From an uncultured Paracoccaceae bacterium (GTDB taxonomy: Bacteria; Pseudomonadota; Alphaproteobacteria; Rhodobacterales; Rhodobacteraceae): a stretch of DNA of 64,000 bases. Both the position numbers and the translations under genes were made by a program. Below are positions 8,742-16,964 of this stretch, piece after piece. Within the stretch, counting starts at the first letter, position 1. Every line of letters begins with the position of its first letter. The stretch covers positions 259,251 to 323,250 of the forward strand of contig CANNFR010000008.1 in the NCBI GenBank assembly GCA_947503935.1. The letters run 5' to 3'. The notes beneath the pieces were generated by a model, which made no database searches, was not told the DNA's origin, and saw nothing but the letters and a program-made list of their open reading frames with translations.

Positions 8742-9405
8742 GCCAAGCCTTCTCCAGTTGCGAAAACAGGGCGGTCCAGCCGATAATCGCCCCTTGCGCG
8801 CGGACCATCTCCAGCGTGGCGGCTTTGAAGGCGGGGAAATAGCTTTCGGTCGCGTCCTCGATCAGCAGGCAATCAAAGCCACGGTCATTGGCCTCGCGCA
8901 TGGTGGTTTGCACACAGACCTCGGTTGTGACGCCTGCGAAAATCAGGGAAGAAATGCCCTCTTGCGCCAGGTGATCGGCCAGGGAAGTTGCGTAGAACGC
9001 CCCCTTGCCGGGCTTGTCGATGACCAGCTCACCGTCGATAGGGGCAAGTTGCGGGATGATCTTCGCCCCCTCCTCCCCTGCCACAAGAACGCGCCCCATG
9101 GGCCCGGCGTCGCCAATGCGCAGAGCGGGCGTTCCGCGGTTACGCTTTGCGGGCGGCAGGTCGGACAGATCGGGCCGGTGGCATTCGCGGGTATGGATCA
9201 CCGCCATGCCCTTGTCACGGCACAGCCTAATCAGATCGGCCACCGTGGGCACAATCGCATGCAGGCGCGAGACGTCATTGCCCAGCGTTTCGCCAAAGCC
9301 GCCAGGCTCGATGAAGTCGCGCTGCATGTCGATCACGACAAGCGCTGTTGTCGCCGGATCGAAGGCGAAGGGAAAGGGCAATGCCGCGTCGACGTGGACC
9401 ATCAC
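8734..9405 (-). CDS. Cysteine hydrolase, isochorismatase family; candidate triuret/biuret-type amidohydrolase
   Basis: 223 residues with the full catalytic triad of the family: Asp26 (VVIDMQRDF), Lys131 ([13 protein letters not shown]) and Cys164 ([19 protein letters not shown]). The Lys-Cys spacing (33) equals that of biuret hydrolase, and the [13 protein letters not shown] and [10 protein letters not shown] stretches also parallel BiuH, so it is a diverged paralogue of the BiuH encoded 1.5 kb upstream. Two related cysteine hydrolases with an allophanate hydrolase is what a triuret-to-biuret-to-allophanate pathway would need, so triuret hydrolase is an attractive guess. A RutB-like or N-carbamoyl amidase role is the alternative. 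It overlaps the ATPase gene by 4 bp and the cupin gene by 8 bp. Confidence 0.82.
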   Translation of the reverse strand: MMVHVDAALPFPFAFDPATTALVVIDMQRDFIEPGGFGETLGNDVSRLHAIVPTVADLIRLCRDKGMAVIHTRECHRPDLSDLPPAKRNRGTPALRIGDAGPMGRVLVAGEEGAKIIPQLAPIDGELVIDKPGKGAFYATSLADHLAQEGISSLIFAGVTTEVCVQTTMREANDRGFDCLLIEDATESYFPAFKAATLEMVRAQGAIIGWTALFSQLEKAWHD

Positions 9406-10919
9406 GCATGGCCTCCCATGTGGTGCCCGATGGTGGCGATATCGGCCTCAGCTGTCACGGTGTCATAGGTGATGGCACCGCCCGACATGACCAGCACGCG
9501 GTCGGTCAGCTCCATAATTTCGTCGAGGTCTTCGGACAGGATCAGAACGGCCGCACCCGCGTTGCGCGCCTGCATGATCCGGGCACGGATTTCCGACACG
9601 GCCGAGAAGTCGAGGCCGAAGCAGGGGTTCGAGATGATCAGTAAATCCACCTCGCCCGACAGCTCGCGCGCCAGAACCGCGCGCTGGACGTTGCCGCCGG
9701 ACAGAGCGCTGATCGGGGCGTCGACGGAGGTTGTCTTGACCTTGAACTGCCGCACAAGATCGGTGGCGCGGGCGCGCATGGCGCGAGTAGATAGCCAGAA
9801 ACCACCCTCCCGATCAAAGCTGCGAAAGGCAATGTTTTCGCTGACCGACATGCGCGGCGCGCAGGCATTCTGCAGCGGCTCCTCGGGCAAAAAGCGGATG
9901 TTGTGGCGCTGTGCCTCGTCGCGGCGCGCAGTGTAGGGCGCGCCCTTGACGCGGATCTCGCCGCTTTTGCAGGGGCGCTGCCCGGTCAGGATTTCCATCA
10001 GCTCCATCTGGCCATTGCCGGATATGCCCGCCACGCCGACGATCTCGCCTGCATGCACGCACAATCTGTCGATCCTGACGTCTTTCAACCCGGTGCGGTC
10101 GCGGGCCCTGATGCCGTCCAGTTCCAACACCGGCGCGCCCCGCGTGCCGGAGCGCGGAGCCGGTCGGGCCAGCGTCGCGTCCCCCATCATCAACGCGGCC
10201 ATGTCCGCGCGGCCGAGATCGGCGACTTTTCCGCCGCCCACCAGTTTGCCCCGCCGCAGGACCGAAACCGCGTCGGCATAGGCGGTTACCTCACGGAACT
10301 TGTGGGTGATCATAAGTACCGAGATCGCGCCAGCGCGGCACAGCCCGCGCACATGGCTCAGCACTTCATCCGCCTCATCCGGGGTCAGCACGGACGTGGG
10401 CTCATCGAGGATCAAAAAGCGCCGGCCTAGATAAAGCTGCTTGAGGATCTCCAGCTTCTGCTTTTCGCCTGCCGCAAGCGCGCGCACAGGTTGGTCGAGC
10501 GGCACCTGAAACGGCATGCGGTCCATGAAGGCCTGCAAGTCCGCCCGCTCCGCCCGCCAGTCGATGATGCGTGGGGCGTCTTCACGGCTGATGACGAGGT
10601 TTTCGGCCACGGTGAGCGACGGGACCAGCGTGAAATGCTGATAGACCATGCCCAACCCAAGCGCATGGGCCGCCTTCGGATCGGTGATGCGAGCCTCGCG
10701 CCTGTCCACCAGCATCTCGCCCGACGTCGCGTGGTAGAACCCCATCATGCATTTCACCAGCGTCGACTTGCCGGCGCCGTTTTCGCCCAGAAGGGCGTGA
10801 AAGCTGCCCGGCGTGATCTTGATCGAACAATCATCAAGCGCCGTGAACCCCCCGAACCGCATCGTCATGTGCAAGGTCTCAACGCCGATGGCCCCTGTGT
10901 TCATAGCGACAGTACTCAT
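9402..10919 (-). CDS. BMP/sugar-type ABC importer ATPase with two nucleotide-binding domains
   Basis: 505 residues holding two ABC domains in tandem. Domain 1 has Walker [10 protein letters not shown], a signature-like [12 protein letters not shown] and Walker [10 protein letters not shown]. Domain 2 has a degenerate Walker A ([10 protein letters not shown]) but a good [15 protein letters not shown] signature, followed by [12 protein letters not shown]; this asymmetry is normal for RbsA/NupO-type importers. It energises the two permeases at 12613-14642 with the BMP binding protein at 14655. Unusually, two hydrolase genes (amiF, biuH) lie between the permeases and the ATPase, with 4-bp overlaps on both sides, which ties transport to those enzymes. 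Confidence 0.93.
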   Translation of the reverse strand: MSTVAMNTGAIGVETLHMTMRFGGFTALDDCSIKITPGSFHALLGENGAGKSTLVKCMMGFYHATSGEMLVDRREARITDPKAAHALGLGMVYQHFTLVPSLTVAENLVISREDAPRIIDWRAERADLQAFMDRMPFQVPLDQPVRALAAGEKQKLEILKQLYLGRRFLILDEPTSVLTPDEADEVLSHVRGLCRAGAISVLMITHKFREVTAYADAVSVLRRGKLVGGGKVADLGRADMAALMMGDATLARPAPRSGTRGAPVLELDGIRARDRTGLKDVRIDRLCVHAGEIVGVAGISGNGQMELMEILTGQRPCKSGEIRVKGAPYTARRDEAQRHNIRFLPEEPLQNACAPRMSVSENIAFRSFDREGGFWLSTRAMRARATDLVRQFKVKTTSVDAPISALSGGNVQRAVLARELSGEVDLLIISNPCFGLDFSAVSEIRARIMQARNAGAAVLILSEDLDEIMELTDRVLVMSGGAITYDTVTAEADIATIGHHMGGHA

Positions 10920-11590
10920 GGCAGCTGTGTCAGCAAAGTTGCGCTGTCGCTGACCGCGCCAAAGACGCCGCCTTGCATCGTGACCATCTTCAGCGCGGCG
11001 TCGTGATTACCCCGATCCGTGGCCCCGCAACAATCGGACAGGACGAGGCATTCAAACCCACGGTCATTCCCCTCACGCATGGTGGTCGACACGCAAACAT
11101 CGGTGGTGATGCCAGTCAGGATGATGTTCTCGATCCCTCGGGTGCGCAAGATCATCTCCAGATCGGTGGCATAGAAGCTGCCCTTGCCGGGCTTGTCGAT
11201 GATCGGCTCGCCGTCTTGCGGGTAAAGGTCGGGGATGATGTCCCAGCCGGGCTCACCGCGGACAAGGATTTTGCCACAAGGCCCCGGATCGCCGATGCCT
11301 GCCCCGATCCGGCGTGAACGCCAGCGTTTGTTGGCGGGCAGGTCGGTCAGGTCTGGGCGGTGGCCCTCGCGGGTGTGGATGATGTGATAGCCCTTGGCAC
11401 GCATGGCGCCGAGTACTGCCTTGATCGGTTCGATCGGGGCCTGCGTCATGGACAGATCATAGCCCATCTTGTCGACATAGCCCCCTTCCCCGCAGAAATC
11501 GGTCTGCATGTCGATGATCATCAGCGCGGTGTTTTCGGGCCTGAGATCGCCGTTATAGGGCCACGCATAGGGGTCGGCAGCGATGGTCAT
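10916..11590 (-). CDS. biuH: Biuret amidohydrolase
   Basis: 224 residues from ATG 11590 (an upstream in-frame ATG lies inside amiF; the chosen start overlaps the amiF stop as ATGA). Nearly every block matches my memory of the characterised Rhizobium biuret hydrolase: DPYxWPYNGxLRP, [59 protein letters not shown] and MQGGVFG. The catalytic triad is Asp27, Lys133, Cys166, with spacings 106 and 33 as in BiuH. The enzyme hydrolyses biuret to allophanate and ammonia in the cytosol. The matching allophanate hydrolase is encoded at 22137, in the divergent operon. This is the clearest substrate assignment in the island. Confidence 0.93.
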   Translation of the reverse strand: MTIAADPYAWPYNGDLRPENTALMIIDMQTDFCGEGGYVDKMGYDLSMTQAPIEPIKAVLGAMRAKGYHIIHTREGHRPDLTDLPANKRWRSRRIGAGIGDPGPCGKILVRGEPGWDIIPDLYPQDGEPIIDKPGKGSFYATDLEMILRTRGIENIILTGITTDVCVSTTMREGNDRGFECLVLSDCCGATDRGNHDAALKMVTMQGGVFGAVSDSATLLTQLP

Positions 11591-12606
11591 TCGGCGGCCT
11601 CTTTCGCAGGGGTGAACAAACGTGTGGGCGCAGGGAAACCGAAATCGGTGCCGTCGGTGGTTTTGACGTCGTCCTCCCAGGGCAAGTGGTACTGTCCGGC
11701 TGCCAGATCTGTCATGTAGGTATAGGGGCAATCCTGCGCGCCGCCCTTGACGGCCACATAGCCGCGATGACCGAACTGGTAGATGTTGTTTTCAACCCCC
11801 CAGTTGATCCGGGCCTCGCGCACCAGATCGGGACGGACCTCTGCGGTGATGATCTCGTCCGCCCGGCCTGATATACCATGCGCGATGATCGAGCCGTCAA
11901 AGTTGCAGATCATCCCCTCGCCCATACTATCGAAGGTCCCGTCACTGCCGCACATGCAGACGTTGGCCGTGACCATCAGGTTGCAAAAGGCGTTGGACTG
12001 GTTGGTGAAGCGCCACGAGTCGCGGATGGGGGCGGTGTAGCCCGCGGTACGCAGCATGATCTCGGCGCCCTTGTAGGCGGCCTCGCGCGCCATTTCGGGA
12101 AACATCCCGTCGTGGCAGATGATCAGCGACAGCTTGCACCCGTTCGGCCCGTCGATCACCGGGATGCCGCCATCGCCCGGCTCCCACGGCTCAACCGGCA
12201 CCCAGGGGTGCATCTTGCGGTAGTACAGCTGCACCTCCCCCAGATTGTCGATGATCAAGCCGACGTTGTAAGGCATGCCGCCGGGATTGGCCTCCATGAT
12301 CGAAAAACAGCCCCAGATGTCATTGTCGATGCAGGCCTGCCTGAACGCCGCGACCTCGGGGCCGTCCATCGTGCACATGATCGCGGGCTCGATGTCCATC
12401 GACAGCCCATGCAGCGCGTATTCGGGGAAGACAACCAGATCCATCGTGCCCATGTTGCGCCGGGCCTTGGCTGTCATCTCGACAATGCGGGCAGTCTGGG
12501 CCGCCAGATCGTCAGCCGTCTTCACCACCGGCAGTTTCAATTGCACCAGCCCGATCACCACGCCAGCCGGCGATTTGTTCAGGCCTCCCAGTCCGTTCAT
12601 CGGCAC
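11587..12606 (-). CDS. amiF: Formamidase, nitrilase superfamily
   Basis: 339 residues, close to the 334 of Helicobacter AmiF. It shares long blocks with that enzyme: [84 protein letters not shown] and [10 protein letters not shown]. The nitrilase triad is Glu62, Lys131 and Cys164, the Lys-Cys spacing (33) equalling AmiF. The reaction is formamide plus water to formate and ammonia, in the cytosol. It sits 6 bp after the permease gene and overlaps biuH by 4 bp, so it is co-expressed with the importer. A closely related short-chain amide remains possible as the true substrate. Confidence 0.92.
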   Translation of the reverse strand: MPMNGLGGLNKSPAGVVIGLVQLKLPVVKTADDLAAQTARIVEMTAKARRNMGTMDLVVFPEYALHGLSMDIEPAIMCTMDGPEVAAFRQACIDNDIWGCFSIMEANPGGMPYNVGLIIDNLGEVQLYYRKMHPWVPVEPWEPGDGGIPVIDGPNGCKLSLIICHDGMFPEMAREAAYKGAEIMLRTAGYTAPIRDSWRFTNQSNAFCNLMVTANVCMCGSDGTFDSMGEGMICNFDGSIIAHGISGRADEIITAEVRPDLVREARINWGVENNIYQFGHRGYVAVKGGAQDCPYTYMTDLAAGQYHLPWEDDVKTTDGTDFGFPAPTRLFTPAKEAAE

Positions 12607-12612
12607 GTCTCC

Positions 12613-13536
12613 TTATTTGGTTATGCTCAACTCGCCCGGCGCGCCGGTCATGGCCCGGGTGGGCGAAGAGGTTGCAATCAGGACACCCAAAGTCAGCACG
12701 TAGGGGGCCGCGAAAAACAGGTAGTAGCCTTCAGAGACCCCGACCGATTGCAGCACCGGCCCAAGCGCGCCGGCCCCGCCGAACAGCAAGGCCGCGCCGA
12801 AACAGGCCAGCGGGTTCCAGCGGGCGAAGATGACCAACGCGACGGCCATCAGCCCCTGCCCTGACGAGATGCCTTCGTTCCAGCTGCCGGGGTAATAGAG
12901 CGACAGATACGCCCCCCCTACCCCCGCAAAGGCACCGCCCACCGCCGTCGCACAGGTGCGGATCACGGCGGGGCGCAGGCCCATGGCCCGCGCAGCATCG
13001 GTGCTGTCACCCACGACGCGCAAGGTCAAGCCGACGCGTGTAGCGCGCAGCATCCACCACAGCAGAACGGCCAAGGCAGCCCCGATCAGGAACAACACGT
13101 TGACCTCCAACGCGGCCCGGACCTGCGGGATCTCGGACCACCAGCCAAAGCCGATCGCGGGCAGATCGGGGGCAACGGGCTGCACGAAGGGTTTGCCGAA
13201 GTAGAACGCCAATCCCATGCCAAGGATCATCATGGCGATGCCCACGGCAATGTCGTTCACCTTGGGCAAGGAGCAGATGACCCCGTGGACCAAGCCGAAG
13301 AGCGCGCCACAAAGCGCTGCCGCCAACACACCAAGCCAGGGCGAGCCGGTCAGATAGGCCAGCGCGTAGCCCGACATCGCGCCAAAGACCAGCGTGCCCT
13401 CCAGCCCCAGATTGATCCGGCCAGACCGTTCGGTCAGCGCCTCACCCAGGCTGACGAACAGGAACGGCGTCGACACCCGGATCGCGCCGCCGATGATGGC
13501 CAGCGGAATGATCCAATAACCCAGATCGGTCTCCAT
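12613..13536 (-). CDS. BMP-type ABC importer permease 2
   Basis: 307-residue integral membrane protein with about eight or nine hydrophobic segments and the conserved loop SEALTERSGRINLGLEG (about residues 30-46), the hallmark of the nucleoside/sugar (RbsC/NupQ-like) permease family. It forms the channel together with the 368-residue permease whose gene it follows with a 1-bp overlap (TGATG). The substrate is delivered by the BMP-family binding protein. In this operon biuret, formamide or a related small amide is a more likely cargo than a nucleoside, but that is inference from neighbours. Confidence 0.92.
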   Translation of the reverse strand: METDLGYWIIPLAIIGGAIRVSTPFLFVSLGEALTERSGRINLGLEGTLVFGAMSGYALAYLTGSPWLGVLAAALCGALFGLVHGVICSLPKVNDIAVGIAMMILGMGLAFYFGKPFVQPVAPDLPAIGFGWWSEIPQVRAALEVNVLFLIGAALAVLLWWMLRATRVGLTLRVVGDSTDAARAMGLRPAVIRTCATAVGGAFAGVGGAYLSLYYPGSWNEGISSGQGLMAVALVIFARWNPLACFGAALLFGGAGALGPVLQSVGVSEGYYLFFAAPYVLTLGVLIATSSPTRAMTGAPGELSITK

Positions 13537-14642
13537 CAGCCGGTCCTCCAGCGCTCGGGCGCGAAGACCTTGAACCGGCCATAAAGCGTCTCGGACATCA
13601 GGATCGCCATGAAGACGAAGCCCTGCAGCACCAGCACGGTCGCATCCGGCAGATCCATGCGGCGTTGCACGAGCCCCGACGAGGCCTCGAAGCCGGCCAG
13701 CAGGATGGCCAAGGGAATGATCGCAAGCGGGTTATGCCGGGCGAGAAAGGCGATCAGGATGCCGGTATAGCCGTAGCCGCCCGCAAGGCTGGCATTGGCA
13801 GAGCCATGTACCGCGGCGACCTCGAAAAACCCCGCCATCCCGGCAAAGGCGCCACCAAGCGCGGTAAAGCCCAAAATCAACTTGCCCACCGGCAGGCTCT
13901 GCACCTGGGCCGCGCGGACGTTTCCACCCGCGATGCGCGCGGCGAACCCCCAGGTGGTTTTGTCGATCAGGATCCACGCGAGCACGCAGGCAACAACACC
14001 AAAGGCCAGCCCCCAATGCACGTCCCAGCCGGGAATGGTGCCCACCCGCAGAGCCTCGCCCAGGGGGGCGGTGGACGGTTTGTTGAGACTCGCCGGATCG
14101 CGCAGCGGCCCCTCGACCAGATGGTTCATGAGGGCGATGGCGATATAGGCCAGAAGCAGGCTGGCGATGGTCTCGTTGACCCCGCGATAGTGGCGCAGCG
14201 CCCCGACCGCCCCGATCCAGAGCGCGCCGATCAGCATGGCAGCAAGCAGCATGACCGGCAGCGCGACGCCGGCAGGCGCGCCGGACAGGAGCACGCCCGC
14301 AAAGCCCGCGCCGACTCCGCCCAGCACAATCGCGCCCTCGCCCCCGATCACCACCAGCCCCAACCGCGCGGGCAAGGCCACGCAGAGGGCGGCCAGCAAC
14401 AGGGGCGCGGCGCGCGACAGGGTGTTTTCCCAGGAAAAGGCCGTGCCGAACCCTGCGCGGAAGACCAGGGCGAAGAAGTCGGCCGGAGACTTGCCCTGCA
14501 GCAGCAGGAACAGGCTGAAGACGGCAAATCCGGCCAGCAAGGCACCGATGGGCAGCATAACGGCCTCGGACCGCCGTGCCAGTCCCACCAGACCGACGGA
14601 CGGCCCGGCGGGAACGGTGGTCTCGGAGGGGAAGGACACCAA
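13536..14642 (-). CDS. BMP-type ABC importer permease 1
   Basis: 368 residues with an N-terminal signal-anchor helix (about 27-50) and roughly eight further membrane segments; LGLVVIGGEGAIVLGGVGAG and HYRGVNETIASLLLAYIAIA are typical of the larger permease of nucleoside-like BMP importers. It partners the 307-residue permease and follows the binding-protein gene after a 12-bp gap. It belongs to the minus-strand operon running from about 15770 to 8379. Confidence 0.92.
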   Translation of the reverse strand: MVSFPSETTVPAGPSVGLVGLARRSEAVMLPIGALLAGFAVFSLFLLLQGKSPADFFALVFRAGFGTAFSWENTLSRAAPLLLAALCVALPARLGLVVIGGEGAIVLGGVGAGFAGVLLSGAPAGVALPVMLLAAMLIGALWIGAVGALRHYRGVNETIASLLLAYIAIALMNHLVEGPLRDPASLNKPSTAPLGEALRVGTIPGWDVHWGLAFGVVACVLAWILIDKTTWGFAARIAGGNVRAAQVQSLPVGKLILGFTALGGAFAGMAGFFEVAAVHGSANASLAGGYGYTGILIAFLARHNPLAIIPLAILLAGFEASSGLVQRRMDLPDATVLVLQGFVFMAILMSETLYGRFKVFAPERWRTG

Positions 14643-14654
14643 AACCCGCGCCGA

Positions 14655-15770
14655 TCAGGACGTCGAGCCGATCACGCCTTCGACCAGATAGTCCATGCTC
14701 TCCAGCGCGATGTCGTCCTCGGCAAAACCCTCGCCCTCTGCCGCGATCACGTTGCCGGCGTTGTCCTTCAGCGGGCCCTTGATGGCCGAGAAACCACCGG
14801 CCATGATCTCGGCCTTCGTGGCTTCGAATTGCGCGCGGGCGGCGTCAGAAACGGCCGGCCCCAGCGGCGACATCTTGATGAACCCGTCCGCCAGCCCGCC
14901 GCGGACGAAATTGTCGATCGTGCCGCCATCCAGCACGGTCTGCACCATATCGGTATAGACACCCGCCCAGTTCCACTCGGCCCCGGTGAGGTATTTCTCA
15001 GGCGCCAGCGGAGCCTGGTTCGCATGGTAGCCGCACACAAAGCAATCGCGCCCTGCCGCGGTTTCCATCACCACCTTTGGCCCGTCCACATGGCAGGTGA
15101 TCACATCGCAACCCGCGTCAGCCAGGGCGTTCGTGGCCTCGGCCTCCTTGACTGCCATAGACCATTCGCCAGTAAAGATGACCTGACAAGTGATCTCTGG
15201 ATCGACCTGCCGCGCGCCCAGCAGGAAGGAGTTGATGTTGAGCAGCACTTGCGGGATCGGTTTTGCGGCGACAAAGCCGATCTTCTTGGTCGTTGTGGCG
15301 TGCCCGGCGGTGATACCGTTGAGGTACTGCCCCATGCCGATATAACCGAAGTACGAGCCGACATTCGTGGGCATGCCCTCTGTCCACAGGCCTGCGGCAT
15401 GTTGGAACCGCACGTCGGGATGGTTCGGCGCGACCTCGAGAACATGGGGGTCGAAATAGCCGAACGATGTCGGGAAAAGCAGTTTGGCCTCGTCGAAATT
15501 GATCATCGATTCCATCGACTTCTGCACGTCGATGGTCTCGGCCACGTTCTCTTCCTCGACGACGACAACGCCCTCCATGGCCTTCACCGCGGCCGCCCCT
15601 TCGGCATGGGCCTGGTTGTAGCCAAAATCGTCCTTGGGTCCGACGTAGATGAAGCCAACGGTCAATGGGCTGTGGGAGTCGGCATAGCTCAGGTTTGGCA
15701 GGGCCGTGGCACCGGCCAAAGAAGCCGTGCCTTTGAGAAAGCCGCGTCGGGTTGGGGATAAGAACGACAT
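14655..15770 (-). CDS. BMP-family ABC substrate-binding protein, Tat-exported
   Basis: 371 residues. The N terminus carries a twin-arginine signal (SPTRRGFLKG, then a hydrophobic stretch and an Ala/Ser cleavage region near residue 30), so the folded protein is exported to the periplasm. The rest is a basic-membrane-protein (BMP/PnrA-like) fold: FIYVGPKDDFGYNQAHAEGA, LLFPTSFGYFDP, NVGSYFGYIGMGQYLNGI. BMP proteins usually bind nucleosides or purines, but being the first gene of an operon with biuH and amiF argues for a ureide or amide ligand. It has a good ribosome-binding site (AAGGAG) and is probably the promoter-proximal gene of the operon. Confidence 0.9.
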   Translation of the reverse strand: MSFLSPTRRGFLKGTASLAGATALPNLSYADSHSPLTVGFIYVGPKDDFGYNQAHAEGAAAVKAMEGVVVVEEENVAETIDVQKSMESMINFDEAKLLFPTSFGYFDPHVLEVAPNHPDVRFQHAAGLWTEGMPTNVGSYFGYIGMGQYLNGITAGHATTTKKIGFVAAKPIPQVLLNINSFLLGARQVDPEITCQVIFTGEWSMAVKEAEATNALADAGCDVITCHVDGPKVVMETAAGRDCFVCGYHANQAPLAPEKYLTGAEWNWAGVYTDMVQTVLDGGTIDNFVRGGLADGFIKMSPLGPAVSDAARAQFEATKAEIMAGGFSAIKGPLKDNAGNVIAAEGEGFAEDDIALESMDYLVEGVIGSTS

Positions 15771-15924
15771 GAGAGGTGCTCCTTAATGCGATGAGGGCCG
15801 AGTTGCGCACAGGGCGCTTGGGGCTCTGCGTCTTCGCAAAGAGGATGACCGGAAAGAAGCGCTGCTGTCTTCTGCTAATAATTCACCATTGCGATGCGAA
15901 AAACGCATCGCTTCAGCGATGACC
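15771..15924. promoter_or_regulatory. Promoter region of BMP/biuH operon with hairpin palindrome
   Basis: 154 bp between the LysR stop and the BMP gene. A perfect 8-bp inverted repeat GCGATGCG AAAAA CGCATCGC lies at 15891-15911. On the minus strand it follows the LysR stop by 13 bp, so it could end LysR transcription; it also lies upstream of the BMP gene and could be an operator. The A/T run near 15875-15885 (AATAATT) is a plausible -10 area. Confidence 0.5.
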
Positions 15925-16824
15925 TTATGGCGCGGCCAGTGCCTCAAGGGCAGCGACGAGCTGCTGTCCGAACTTGGCCGAAGCTACCGGCAAGGCCCGC
16001 CCTTTCAACTGCCCCAGCAATAGCCGGCCGGGCCGGACATCCCGTTCGGCCAGCGGTCTGTGCCCGAAGCCGGCCTCTTCGGGTGGCTTGAGCCCAATGG
16101 GGATCTGAAACCCGACCGCATTTTCCTGCGTCACGTAGTGCCGGATCAGATCAAAGGATTCTGTCTCCAGCGCCGGCGTCAATGTGCGCCCGATGGAGGT
16201 GGCGGCGATCTCTAGCAAGTTGCGCACCCCGTAGGCGGCGGTCGGCAGGACGAGGCGATGGTTCAGGCAATCGCGCAGGCGCAGCGCCGGCACATCGTCC
16301 AGAGGGCTGCCCGATGGATAGAGCGCATGCACCCTTTGCGGCAGCGCATAGAGCACGTCGAATTCCACCAGATGCACCGGCTCGAACACCAAGGCCAGAT
16401 CGCTGCTGTAGGAGGCAAGATCCCGCTCCGCCTGCGCGCGGTCGCGCACATTGATAGAAAAGGTGACGCCGGGATGATCGGCGCGGTAGAGCGCGATCTG
16501 TTCGGGCAAAAAATACGGCAGCAAGGCCTGTGAGCAGGCAATCGAGACATGACCGCGCCGTTCGCCCGACAAATCCGCAACCTGCGACTGGACCCGGGCC
16601 AGATCGGTGCGTTGCAGACGAATGTGTTGCATCAACAATTCGCCCGCCGGGTTTAGCCGCATGCCGCGCGGCAAGCGTTCAAAGATCGGCCAGCCGAACT
16701 CTTGCTCGAACCCCTGAATGCGCCGGTTAAGGGCGGAAGCCGTCAGATTGGTATCCTCGGCCGCTTTGCGAATGGAGCCTGCCCGAACGACAGCCTCGAT
16801 CAATTCAAAGGTCCGCAAATATCT
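15925..16824 (-). CDS. LysR-family transcriptional regulator of the island
   Basis: 299 residues from ATG 16824, preferred over the ATG 21 bp upstream because a GGGG site precedes it and it gives the usual LysR N terminus. The winged helix-turn-helix is at about residues 3-60 (AGSIRKAAEDTNLTASALNR, then IQGFEQEFG), followed by a periplasmic-binding-like effector domain. It sits between the divergent BMP/biuH operon, downstream on its own strand, and the Dpp-type/atzF operon on the plus strand, the classic place for a LysR activator. The operator at 16849-16865 is in its own promoter region. The effector may be biuret, allophanate or a related compound. Confidence 0.9.
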   Translation of the reverse strand, partial: RYLRTFELIEAVVRAGSIRKAAEDTNLTASALNRRIQGFEQEFGWPIFERLPRGMRLNPAGELLMQHIRLQRTDLARVQSQVADLSGERRGHVSIACSQALLPYFLPEQIALYRADHPGVTFSINVRDRAQAERDLASYSSDLALVFEPVHLVEFDVLYALPQRVHALYPSGSPLDDVPALRLRDCLNHRLVLPTAAYGVRNLLEIAATSIGRTLTPALETESFDLIRHYVTQENAVGFQIPIGLKPPEEAGFGHRPLAERDVRPGRLLLGQLKGRALPVASAKFGQQLVAALEALAAP

Positions 16825-16848
16825 CATTTGGCCCCGTTCGTGCATACT

Positions 16849-16865
16849 GGTGCAATTTTTGCACC
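16849..16865. promoter_or_regulatory. LysR-type operator (T-N11-A palindrome)
   Basis: GGTGCAA TTT TTGCACC has perfect 7-bp arms and contains the T-N11-A core (T16851, A16863) favoured by LysR proteins. It lies 25 bp upstream of the chosen LysR start and 100 bp before the divergent binding-protein gene, fitting both autoregulation and activation of the plus-strand operon. Confidence 0.7.
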
Positions 16866-16964
16866 GATTGGGTGTCTTTATAGCATTAGAGGTGAACGCT
16901 GATCCATCGCAACATTCGCCGCAACGCGAGTCGCTCGACGCGCCACCAACCGTGAGGGGTTCAC

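Noticed and set aside
8734-9405. Assigning the second cysteine hydrolase firmly as RutB (ureidoacrylate hydrolase)
   Set aside because: No rutA, rutD, rutF or rutG in the window and closer block similarity to BiuH; left open as triuret/biuret-type.
13665-15761. 698-codon plus-strand open frame opposite the BMP permease and binding-protein genes
   Set aside because: Arg/Gly/Gln/His-rich low-complexity translation with no family similarity; it mirrors real genes in the opposite strand, a usual artefact of high-GC DNA.
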